Shown here: positions 34,030-41,228 of the stretch, in pieces | How positions within the stretch are numbered: the first letter of the stretch is position 1 | Layout of the letters: the number at the start of each line of letters is the position of its first letter | NCBI GenBank assembly: GCA_934309345.1 | Contig: CAKRDD010000027.1 | Location: 1-42,125 of the forward strand | Origin: an uncultured Mediterraneibacter sp. | GTDB lineage: Bacteria; Bacillota; Clostridia; Lachnospirales; Lachnospiraceae | Direction: 5' to 3' | DNA length: 42,125 nt | Notes under the pieces: model-generated | Seen by the model: the letters and a program-made list of their open reading frames with translations, nothing else | Told to the model about the DNA's origin: nothing | Database searches by the model: none | Program-made: the position numbers and the translations under genes

Positions 34030-34059
34030 GACGCAGGAAGTATTTCCACTACCTGCGTC
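34030..34059. terminator. Hairpin after the nuclease-like gene
   Basis: GACGCAGG (34030-34037) and CCTGCGTC (34052-34059), extended by AGT/ACT after one mismatch. It lies 45 bases past the plus-strand stop. The following CATTTTG is only weakly U-rich, so termination is possible but not strong. Confidence 0.5.
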
Positions 34060-34076
34060 CATTTTGACTTGAAATA

Positions 34077-34118
34077 TTTACTCCATTTTCTTTCAATCTT
34101 TACTCCAAATTTACTCCA
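34077..34118. repeat. Three phased TTTACTCCA direct repeats, integrase arm-site-like
   Basis: TTTACTCCA occurs at 34077-34085, 34099-34107 and 34110-34118; the first and third continue TTTT. Spacings of 22 and 11 bases keep all copies on one DNA face. Such arrays are typical arm-type sites of tyrosine integrases at the edge of integrated elements. No integrase gene remains here. Confidence 0.6.
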
Positions 34119-34255
34119 TTTTAAAAATCTGTTACGATATTTTGCGGTATTCTATGATACCTTTTCTTTGAAGAAAAATGCCTGTAAACCTTGATTTCAA
34201 GCAACCTTTTCAATATTTCCAAGCCCTTTATTCTATTGTGAGATTTTCTTCTCAA

Positions 34256-36688
34256 TTATTTCATTACAATATTGATAATCTTCTTCGGAACGTAGATCTC
34301 TTTGATTACATTTCCTGTCAGTTTATCAGCGATTGCCTCTTTACCTGCTGCGATTGCATCCTCTTTGGAGATGTCCGCCGGGATCTCGATTACAGCTTTT
34401 GTCTTACCATTGATCTGAACCGGAATCTTAATCTCATCATCTTTCATCTCGTTCTCGTCATATTTCGGCCATCCTGCATTGAAGATTGTCTCTTCATGTC
34501 CGAGCTGCTCCCACATCTCTTCTGCAAAGTGTGGTGCGAATGGAGAAAGAAGTACTGCGATTGTCTCGAGTGTCTCTTTGTCGATTCTGCCCTCTTTCTT
34601 TGCAATTTCCATGAACTTGTTGTTGTACTCCATGAATCCGGAGATAACTGTATTCAGGCTGAAGCTTTCAAGTCTTGTTGTGATGTCATATACCATTCTG
34701 TGACGAAGTTTGATCATCTCTTTTGTAGGCTGAATATCCTTCTCCTTGCTTTCCATAAGGATGTTCCAGAGACGTTTCAGGAAACGGTTTACACCGTCAA
34801 TTCCACGGTCATCCCACTCTGCGTCAAGTTCCGGTGGTCCTACGAAGAGCTCATACATTCTCAGGGAGTCGCATCCGTAATCACGTACAAGGTCATCCGG
34901 TGATACAACATTTCCTTTTGACTTACTCATCTTGATTCCGTTCTTTCCTGTGATCATACCCTGATTGAACAGTTTGTGGAATGGCTCATCAAAGTCGATT
35001 GCTCCGATATCGCACAGGAATTTTGTATAGAATCTGGAGTACAGAAGGTGAAGTACAGCATGTTCTACACCACCGATGTACATATCTACAGGAAGCATCT
35101 CGTCTGCTTTTTCTCTGGATACGAGTGCTTCTGAATTGTGGTTATCCACATAACGCAGGAAATACCAGGATGATCCTGCCCACTGTGGCATTGTGTTTGT
35201 CTCTCTCTTGGAATCACTTCCACAAACCGGACACTTGCAGTTTACCCACTCATCGATTGCAGCAAGCGGTGACTCACCTGTTCCTGTCGGCTCGTAGGAA
35301 TCTACCTCTGGCAGACGAAGTGGAAGTTCTTCTTCCGGTACCGGAACATTTCCACACTTCGGACAGTGAATGATCGGGATTGGCTCTCCCCAGTAACGCT
35401 GACGTGAGAATACCCAGTCACGCAGCTTGTAGTTTACTGTTGCGCGTCCGATTCCCATCTCTTCGATCATATGTGGAGCTTCTTTCTTAAGTACAGAAGA
35501 CTCCATACCATTCCACTCACCGGAGTTGATCATTGTTCCGACTGCATCTGTATATGCCTCTGTCATATTCTCAATCTCTTCTCCGTCTTTTGCGATAACC
35601 TGAATGATCGGAATATTGAATTTTGTTGCGAACTCGAAGTCACGGTCATCATGTGCAGGTACACACATGATTGCTCCTGTACCATAGTCAGCCAATACAT
35701 AATCAGACAGCCAGATTGGTGTCTTTGCTCCATTCAGTGGGTTGATCGCATAGCTTCCTGTGAAGACTCCTGTCTTCTCCTTGTCCTGCATACGGTCAAC
35801 GTTTGACTTCATAGATGCATCGTAAATGTATTTCTCTACTGCTTCTCTTGTCTCATCTGTTGCGAGAGATGCTGCCAGTTCATGCTCAGGAGCAAGTACC
35901 ATAAATGTAGCTCCGTGAAGTGTATCCGGTCTTGTTGTATAAACAGTGATCTTCTCGTCTCTTCCTTCTACCGGGAAGTCAACTTCTGCACCGTAAGATT
36001 TTCCGATCCAGTCAGCCTGCATCTTCTTAACCTTCTCCGGCCAGTCAAGTTTATCAAGATCATTTAACAGACGGTCTGCGTATTTTGTAATACGAAGCAT
36101 CCACTGACGAAGGTTCTTCTTTGTAACCTCTGCGCCACAACGCTCACATTTACCATTCACAACCTCTTCGTTTGCAAGACCTGTCTTACAGGACGGACAC
36201 CAGTTGATCGGGAACTCTTTCTCGTAAGCAAGTCCTTCCTTGAACATCTTAACAAAGATCCACTGTGTCCACTTGTAGAACTCAGGATCTGTTGTATTTA
36301 CTTCCATATCCCAGTCATACAGTGCTGCGATATCATTGATCTGTCTCTTAATGTTCGTGATGTTCGCCTCTGTTGATTTTGCCGGATGAACGCCCATCTT
36401 GATCGCATAGTTCTCAGCCGGAAGACCGAATGCATCCCATCCCATTGGATGAACGATGTAGTATCCCTGCTGTAATTTATAACGGCTCCATACATCAGAG
36501 ATTACATATCCTCTCCAATGTCCTACATGAAGACCATTTCCTGATGGATACGGGAACATATCCAGACAGTAATATTTCGGCTTCTTGTTTCCGTCTTTTC
36601 CATTTCTTGGATTGACCGGTGTCTCTTCCCATTTCTCACGCCATTTTTTCTCAATGGCTTTGTGATTGTAAACAATCTTTGTACCCAT
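34256..36688 (-). CDS. leuS: Leucyl-tRNA synthetase
   Basis: Charges tRNA-Leu with leucine. The 810 residues are the usual bacterial length. The HIGH-type signature is HVGH at 54-57 in PYPSGNGLHVGH, a zinc-binding cysteine set follows (CPSCKTGLANEEVVNGKCERCGAEV), the editing domain is present (TTRPDTLHGATFM and the DYGTGAIMCVPAHD loop), and KMSKS lies in GIKMSKSKGN. GAGAGGA precedes the ATG. Expression is controlled by the leucine T-box upstream. Its 3' side borders the integrase-like repeats, so the accessory island ends here. Confidence 0.97.
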   Translation of the reverse strand: MGTKIVYNHKAIEKKWREKWEETPVNPRNGKDGNKKPKYYCLDMFPYPSGNGLHVGHWRGYVISDVWSRYKLQQGYYIVHPMGWDAFGLPAENYAIKMGVHPAKSTEANITNIKRQINDIAALYDWDMEVNTTDPEFYKWTQWIFVKMFKEGLAYEKEFPINWCPSCKTGLANEEVVNGKCERCGAEVTKKNLRQWMLRITKYADRLLNDLDKLDWPEKVKKMQADWIGKSYGAEVDFPVEGRDEKITVYTTRPDTLHGATFMVLAPEHELAASLATDETREAVEKYIYDASMKSNVDRMQDKEKTGVFTGSYAINPLNGAKTPIWLSDYVLADYGTGAIMCVPAHDDRDFEFATKFNIPIIQVIAKDGEEIENMTEAYTDAVGTMINSGEWNGMESSVLKKEAPHMIEEMGIGRATVNYKLRDWVFSRQRYWGEPIPIIHCPKCGNVPVPEEELPLRLPEVDSYEPTGTGESPLAAIDEWVNCKCPVCGSDSKRETNTMPQWAGSSWYFLRYVDNHNSEALVSREKADEMLPVDMYIGGVEHAVLHLLYSRFYTKFLCDIGAIDFDEPFHKLFNQGMITGKNGIKMSKSKGNVVSPDDLVRDYGCDSLRMYELFVGPPELDAEWDDRGIDGVNRFLKRLWNILMESKEKDIQPTKEMIKLRHRMVYDITTRLESFSLNTVISGFMEYNNKFMEIAKKEGRIDKETLETIAVLLSPFAPHFAEEMWEQLGHEETIFNAGWPKYDENEMKDDEIKIPVQINGKTKAVIEIPADISKEDAIAAGKEAIADKLTGNVIKEIYVPKKIINIVMK

Positions 36689-36715
36689 GTACTTAATTCC
36701 TCTCTTTCATCAATA

Positions 36716-36981
36716 TAAAGAAAAGCCTCTTCTTCTCATATATCCAAGAGACGAAAAGGCTTTAATTCCGTGGTACCACTCTTATTCATCTGACGTAACG
36801 CCAAATGCACTCATTTATTCTATAACGGGAACTCCCGCCTTCAGCTAATCAATATAACATATTTTCACTGAAAGAACTCCGAGGTCAGTTCAAAGTCTGT
36901 GCTGCTGTCTCACACCTGCCGACAACTCTCTGAAAAACATCTTGCCTTCTACTACTCCTCATCTGCGTTTTTGCAATATTC
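36716..36981 (-). ncRNA. T-box leader RNA, leucine specific
   Basis: The minus strand carries a complete T-box riboswitch. Stem I has GGAGTAGTAGAAGGC and AGAGAGTTGTCGGCAGGTGTGA-type text, the specifier loop region reads GAACTGACCTCGGAGTTC, an antiterminator T-box AGAGTGGTACCACGG lies at 36768-36782, and a terminator is formed by AAAGCCT and AGGCTTT (36722-36763) with a U-rich end. The likely specifier is CUC (36881-36883), a leucine codon. Uncharged tRNA-Leu should favour readthrough into leuS. Confidence 0.9.
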
Positions 36982-36987
36982 CTATTT

Positions 36988-37016
36988 ATTATAAAAACTA
37001 TATGAATATAAGTCAA
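36988..37016 (-). promoter_or_regulatory. Promoter of the T-box-leuS transcript
   Basis: On the minus strand there is a -35 TTGACT (37011-37016), a 17-base spacer and a consensus -10 TATAAT (36988-36993). It lies directly behind the nrdG stop. Confidence 0.85.
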
Positions 37017-37029
37017 GGCTTTTTTCCGC

Positions 37030-37569
37030 TTACAGTCCTCTTTTTATTGCTGGCTTCCATTCTACAACCTGACCTTCTTCCAGTGATTTCTTCACATCGA
37101 TCAAACGCTGATTTTCTGATCCTCTGAACAACAGTGTAATATTTTTCTTATCTTCTTCAAATCTTCCATCCACGAGTACATCCAGCATCGAAAGCATCTC
37201 ATCCGTATACTCGCATCTTGCTCTGCTTTCTTTCTTCAATTCCTCATCGAATAAATAACCGCTGTAACACCAGATGTTTTTGTCCGGATAACGCTCCTTC
37301 ACTTTTCTTAAAAGCTTCACAAGCACTTCCTGGTTCTCCGGTTCGAATGGCTCGCCACCAAGCAATGACAGTCCATCAATATAATTCGGCTTCAGTGCTT
37401 CCAGAATCTCCTCTTCTGTTTCTTCCGTAAATTTCTTCCCATAATTAAAGTCCCATGTCATACTGTTAAAACATCCCTTGCAGTGATGTCTGCAGCCTGA
37501 CACGAAAAGGGCAACACGGACACCCTCTCCATTTGCAATATCACATTTTTTAATTTCTCCGTAATTCAC
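37030..37569 (-). CDS. nrdG: Anaerobic ribonucleoside-triphosphate reductase activating protein
   Basis: Radical SAM activase that makes the glycyl radical on NrdD, allowing deoxynucleotide synthesis without oxygen. The 179 residues include the cluster motif CRHHCKGC (Cys26, Cys30, Cys33) in VSGCRHHCKGCFN and the SLLGGEPFEPEN segment. It starts with GTG, preceded by AGAGG. It usually follows nrdD, but here the upstream gene is a sensor kinase 52 bases away, and nrdD is not in the window. The protein appears complete. Confidence 0.93.
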   Translation of the reverse strand: MNYGEIKKCDIANGEGVRVALFVSGCRHHCKGCFNSMTWDFNYGKKFTEETEEEILEALKPNYIDGLSLLGGEPFEPENQEVLVKLLRKVKERYPDKNIWCYSGYLFDEELKKESRARCEYTDEMLSMLDVLVDGRFEEDKKNITLLFRGSENQRLIDVKKSLEEGQVVEWKPAIKRGL

Positions 37570-37621
37570 TTTGAATCCTCTTTTCTATTTCTTTTTAATA
37601 TCAGAATCACATCTTTCCATG

Positions 37622-40000
37622 TTATTTCTTCAGTTGGTTCGAAATTGTCCTCATGAGACTGTCTATCTCTATCGGCTTTGTCAGATGTGCATTCATCCCT
37701 GCTGCCAGAGATGCCTGCATATCTTCCGCAAAAGCATTTGCTGTCATGGCAATAATCGGAATCTTTTCTCCATCCGGACGGTCTTTCATGCTCCTTATTC
37801 TTCTCGTTGCTTCATAACCATCCATCTCCGGCATCATAATATCCATAAGAATTGCATCAAAACTACCTTCCGGACGAGCAGCAAACAGATCCAATGCCTC
37901 TTTTCCATTTTCAGCCCTGACATATTGTATTCCTCTATCTTGAAGCAAAGTTTCCAGAATCTCTGCATTCAGATCATTATCCTCTGCGATCAAAACACGC
38001 TTTCCCTGTAACTGCATTTCAGAATTCTTTTGATCCGTCTGATCCTGGTTCTCCATTCCGTCAACAGATAGAATTTCCATCGGTATCTCTACAACAAATG
38101 TGGTTCCCTCGCCAAGCTTACTTTCAACCTGAATTGTCCCACCCATTGCATCAATGTAATGCTTTGTGATCGCCATACCAAGGCCTGTCCCTTTATACTG
38201 TGTTCTTGCTCCAGACCGTTCCTGTGAAAATTCGTCAAAAACATGAGGAAGGAACTCACTGCTCATTCCACACCCCGTATCAGTAATTGTATACTTCACT
38301 ATTATATGCTTTTCATCTTCCCCTGGATTTATCTTCATAATAAACGAAATCGTACCACCGGCATCTGTAAATTTCACTGCATTTCCAAGAATATTGACCA
38401 ATACTTCCTGAATACGAAGTGGGTCTGTAAGTACTATACACTTCTGATTTAAAAATGGTATTTCCGTATGAAAGATCAATTCTTTTTCACCGGTCAATCC
38501 CTGTATGATATCCCGTACCCTGTCTGCTACAGAATACAGTTCTGTCGGAACCGGGGTATAAACCGGCTTCCCATTCTCTATCCTGCTGATATCAAGTATG
38601 TCGCTGATCAATGACAGTAAATGTTCTGAACTATTTGAAATCTTCTGCAAACAATCCCCTACTTCTGCATTTGAATTCTGTTTCATCGCAATTTTAGTAA
38701 ATCCGATTATCGCATTCATCGGCGTTCGGATGTCATGCGACATGCTATGCAGAAATTGGCTTTTCGCCTGTGTTGCTGCCTGCGCCTCAGCTACTGCCTC
38801 TTCTAACTGATGATTGCTTTTTTCCAGCTCTGCATATCTGCGCCGCGCATAAACAGTACGAATCCCCACCAGTATCGCAAGCATAATAACTACTGAGATA
38901 CTAAAAACAACAAGGATCACTTTACCATACAATTTCCAAAATCCATCTTTCTGATTGATCACTTCCGCATCATCCGGTATCAGATTTTTAGAAATATTAA
39001 ATTTATCTAACACTTGTTGGTCCAGATAATATTCATTCGGGCTTTCATCCATCATTAATATCTCAGATGGATCAGTTCCTTTAAATATCTCCATAACCAT
39101 TTGCGCAGCAATCTCACCAGATTTCCTATGTGATACAATATTTCCACCCAGAACGCCTTCACCGATTCCCGCCTGAACAAAACGAAAAACCGGAACCTTC
39201 GCATATTCCTTTATGATCTGGCAAACCTGTTCATTCGTATAGATGTTTCCATTCACATCTTCCGAAAGGATCAGGTAAATTAAAATAGTATCCTGATCTA
39301 TCGCAGAAATACGGTCAAGAATCTGCTGCTGTGTCAGCAGTGAACCATTGATCACATCAAACGTGAACTCTGGATATTCCTCTTCCTGGTCATAAAATTG
39401 CTGCTGTTCTCCAATTCCCGTCACTGTATTATCTACAATTGCCACAATCTTTTTTGCCTGAGGCTCAATCTTCTTTGCGAATTCCAGATTTTCTTGATAG
39501 GAAAATCTTTCAATCACACCTGTAACAAACGGATCCTGACTCACATCTTGGGCATATTCAATATTATTGATCCCCTCAAACACGATCGGAGTTTTATAGA
39601 ATAATTCATCCTTATATAACATAGCAAAAACAAGTGCCGCATCATCCCCTACGATGACCGCATCATACTCCCCGTCATGCTGCTCTTTATAAAGTATTTT
39701 ATCATAAAGCAACTGTTCCGCTATTTCAGTATTTATTTGTTTTGTATCCATAAATTCAATATCCAAAGAAACATTTGAATCCAACTTCGACTGAATTCCT
39801 TCTATCTGTAAAGGAACTGTAGACCAATTATAAGAATAAGAACTGATAAATAAAACTCTGTGATTTTTCTCCGTACTTAACAAATTTTTGTTTTTTGCTA
39901 AAACAGGTACAGGACAGCACAAAACAATCAATAGCAATGCTACCATTAAAATCTTGCTGTAATTTCGTTTTTTATGCATATTTTTTTCAAAGCTGTCCAT
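37622..40000 (-). CDS. Hybrid sensor histidine kinase with ABC-type periplasmic-binding sensor domain
   Basis: Membrane hybrid kinase. The 792 residues have a signal peptide (1-36), an extracellular ABC substrate-binding-like domain (about 45-325; HRVLFISSYSYNW and YDAVIVGDDAALVFA), a transmembrane helix at about 358-380, a coiled linker, HisKA with His422 (SMSHDIRTPMNAIIGF), HATPase (about 520-645; NILGNAVKFT, GTGLGMAI), and a C-terminal receiver domain (667-790) with phospho-acceptor Asp720 in LMDIMMPEMDGYE. No HPt or DNA-binding domain is present, so output must pass to another protein. GAGAGGTG precedes the ATG. Its promoter lies at 40109-40138, and nrdG follows after 52 bases. The sensed ligand is unknown; the sensor fold suggests a small molecule or sugar. 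Confidence 0.9.
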   Translation of the reverse strand: MDSFEKNMHKKRNYSKILMVALLLIVLCCPVPVLAKNKNLLSTEKNHRVLFISSYSYNWSTVPLQIEGIQSKLDSNVSLDIEFMDTKQINTEIAEQLLYDKILYKEQHDGEYDAVIVGDDAALVFAMLYKDELFYKTPIVFEGINNIEYAQDVSQDPFVTGVIERFSYQENLEFAKKIEPQAKKIVAIVDNTVTGIGEQQQFYDQEEEYPEFTFDVINGSLLTQQQILDRISAIDQDTILIYLILSEDVNGNIYTNEQVCQIIKEYAKVPVFRFVQAGIGEGVLGGNIVSHRKSGEIAAQMVMEIFKGTDPSEILMMDESPNEYYLDQQVLDKFNISKNLIPDDAEVINQKDGFWKLYGKVILVVFSISVVIMLAILVGIRTVYARRRYAELEKSNHQLEEAVAEAQAATQAKSQFLHSMSHDIRTPMNAIIGFTKIAMKQNSNAEVGDCLQKISNSSEHLLSLISDILDISRIENGKPVYTPVPTELYSVADRVRDIIQGLTGEKELIFHTEIPFLNQKCIVLTDPLRIQEVLVNILGNAVKFTDAGGTISFIMKINPGEDEKHIIVKYTITDTGCGMSSEFLPHVFDEFSQERSGARTQYKGTGLGMAITKHYIDAMGGTIQVESKLGEGTTFVVEIPMEILSVDGMENQDQTDQKNSEMQLQGKRVLIAEDNDLNAEILETLLQDRGIQYVRAENGKEALDLFAARPEGSFDAILMDIMMPEMDGYEATRRIRSMKDRPDGEKIPIIAMTANAFAEDMQASLAAGMNAHLTKPIEIDSLMRTISNQLKK

Positions 40001-40108
40001 CCGAAAGCACCTCTCTCACTATAATAAGTCGCAATAATATAAAGCTTCTCTATTCGTAAAAAATTTGCGCAATTTTCTTTACACATAAAGCTTTTTATTC
40101 TTGGTTCT

Positions 40109-40138
40109 ATCATAACACAATTCTCTTTTTTTGTGCAA
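40109..40138 (-). promoter_or_regulatory. Promoter of the hybrid kinase gene
   Basis: On the minus strand there is a -35 TTGCAC (40133-40138), an 18-base spacer and a -10 TATGAT (40109-40114). The leader is about 100 bases. The recognisable Rpn pseudogene text begins right behind the -35, so the pseudogene's missing 5' part ends at this promoter. Confidence 0.7.
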
Positions 40139-40143
40139 AAAAA

Positions 40144-40940
40144 TCACCATCCGATTCACTTTCCGTGGACGATTTCTATAAGATATATGAATATACGAAT
40201 TTTTATAAAGCAGATACAGGGAAGGTGGATGAAATTCCGATTCAGGAGCTGACGATCACCTTAGTGTCAAAACGATATCCAAGAGAACTGATCGTTACTG
40301 TTCACACGATGTGCGACCAGCAACGCATCTCGCCATTTTAAATCGCCTTTGGCGATGGGCGAGATGCATTCAAGCCAAAACGTGCATCCTCCGTGTCAAT
40401 CAGCGAAGTGATTGACACGGGAGTGAACAATAACAATTGATCAGACATTTAAAAGAAGTACGTTACTACACTATTGATAATTCGGAAGAAGGGATTTATC
40501 ATGTAATTGGAGATATCTTACCGATTCAGATTCTTGTAACAAATCGGCTGTCACCGGAGAAAAATCTCTGGTTATATAGTTTGACAGATACCCTGGAAGA
40601 CATGTCTGTCACCAGACAGCTTTTAGAAGATTATAAAAAGAACAAAGAGAATCAGCTGTATCAGGCTGTTATGGAGATTATAGTAAAAGCAAATGAGAAT
40701 CGGCTGAAGGAGGGAAAACGAGATATGTGTAATGCGTTATTAGAATTAATGAAAGATGAATTAGATGAAAAAAGAGAAGAAGGCATAAGAGAAGGTATAA
40801 AAGAAGGGGAATCTCTTGGAGAAAACAGGATTAATCAGCTGATTTTAAAGTTATCCGAACTAAACAGAACTGATGAGATTCTCAAAGCTGCTGCTGATAG
40901 AGAGTATCAGAAGAAGTTATTGAAGGAGTTTGGGCTTTAA
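40144..40940 (+). pseudogene. Rpn-family recombination-promoting nuclease / putative transposase, truncated and interrupted
   Basis: Rpn proteins are PD-(D/E)XK nucleases once annotated as transposases. The reading frame begins without a start, in the middle of the domain: VDDFYKIYEYTNFYKA, then VDEIPIQELTITLVSKRYPRELI up to 40293. It is then split by a 144-bp insertion with stops, and resumes at RHLKEVRYYTIDNSEEG (from 40443). From there it runs intact to the coiled, charged C-terminus (EKREEGIREGIKEGE...) and the stop at 40940. Removing the insertion and one copy of the flanking TGATC restores GAACTGATCAGACAT, reading ELIRH in frame. The first roughly 80-100 residues, with part of the nuclease core, are missing. 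The distal fragment could start at a TTG near 40437, but no function is expected. Confidence 0.85.
40294..40437. mobile_element. MITE-like insertion, 144 bp, in the Rpn pseudogene
   Basis: It is flanked by direct TGATC copies (40289-40293 and 40438-40442), and the ends are inverted, GTTACTGTTCAC (40294-40305) against GTGAACAATAAC (40423-40434), matching at 11 of 12. Inside are two strong hairpins: GCATCTCGCC...GGCGAGATGC (40325-40367), with an inner ATCGCC-TTT-GGCGAT, and CCGTGTCAATCA...TGATTGACACGG (40391-40420), perfect over 12 bp. No coding capacity, so it needs a transposase supplied in trans. Confidence 0.85.
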
Positions 40941-40954
40941 AAAAGTCCAAACTC
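40926..40954 (+). terminator. Hairpin overlapping the Rpn stop codon
   Basis: GAGTTTGGGCTTT and AAAGTCCAAACTC pair over 13 bp with one G-T pair and a 3-base loop. The stem includes the stop codon of the pseudogene. No clear U-run follows, so it is only terminator-like. Confidence 0.5.
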
Positions 40955-41011
40955 TAGGGATGGCATTCATTGACTTGCTTCACGTCTTTGCGATTTTTAG
41001 ATAACTGTTCA

Positions 41012-41048
41012 AGTAGGCGGCTAATCAATTAATGATTAGCCGCCTACT
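41012..41048. terminator. Perfect 16-bp hairpin, likely terminator
   Basis: AGTAGGCGGCTAATCA (41012-41027), a 5-base loop and its exact complement (41033-41048), followed on the plus strand by CGATTTTG. It lies 70 bases past the Rpn stop and could end transcription from either side of this gene-free stretch (40941-41228). Confidence 0.7.
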
Positions 41049-41141
41049 CGATTTTGAAAACAACTCTTGTTACAAATACAATTAAATTTTGAACTTTATT
41101 TTTTGTTACAAAAAGCTCGGAAGAAAAAACATTTTTTATTT

Positions 41142-41206
41142 AAGGGGCTGTTGCAAAATAGATGAGTAATCTATGGAGCAATAGCCCCTTGTCTTGCTCC
41201 ATAGAT
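41142..41206. other. Two overlapping, mutually exclusive hairpins; IS-end-like sequence
   Basis: AAGGGGCTGTTGC (41142-41154) pairs with GCAATAGCCCCTT (41178-41190). ATCTATGGAGCAA (41169-41181) pairs with TTGCTCCATAGAT (41194-41206). They share bases and cannot form together. GGGGCTGTTGCAAAAT resembles the terminal repeats of several insertion sequence families. On the minus strand it follows the surface protein gene and may also act as its terminator. Confidence 0.6.
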
Positions 41207-41228
41207 GGAGCAAAGGAATGCTATTCCA

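Noticed and set aside
34178..34903. 241-codon plus-strand open frame antisense to the leuS 3' end.
   Set aside because: It is Cys/Phe-rich, without domain similarity, and mirrors leuS codon structure.
36789..37010. Short open frames in the leuS leader considered as a leader peptide.
   Set aside because: The sequence is explained by T-box structure, and no run of leucine codons with a ribosome site is present.
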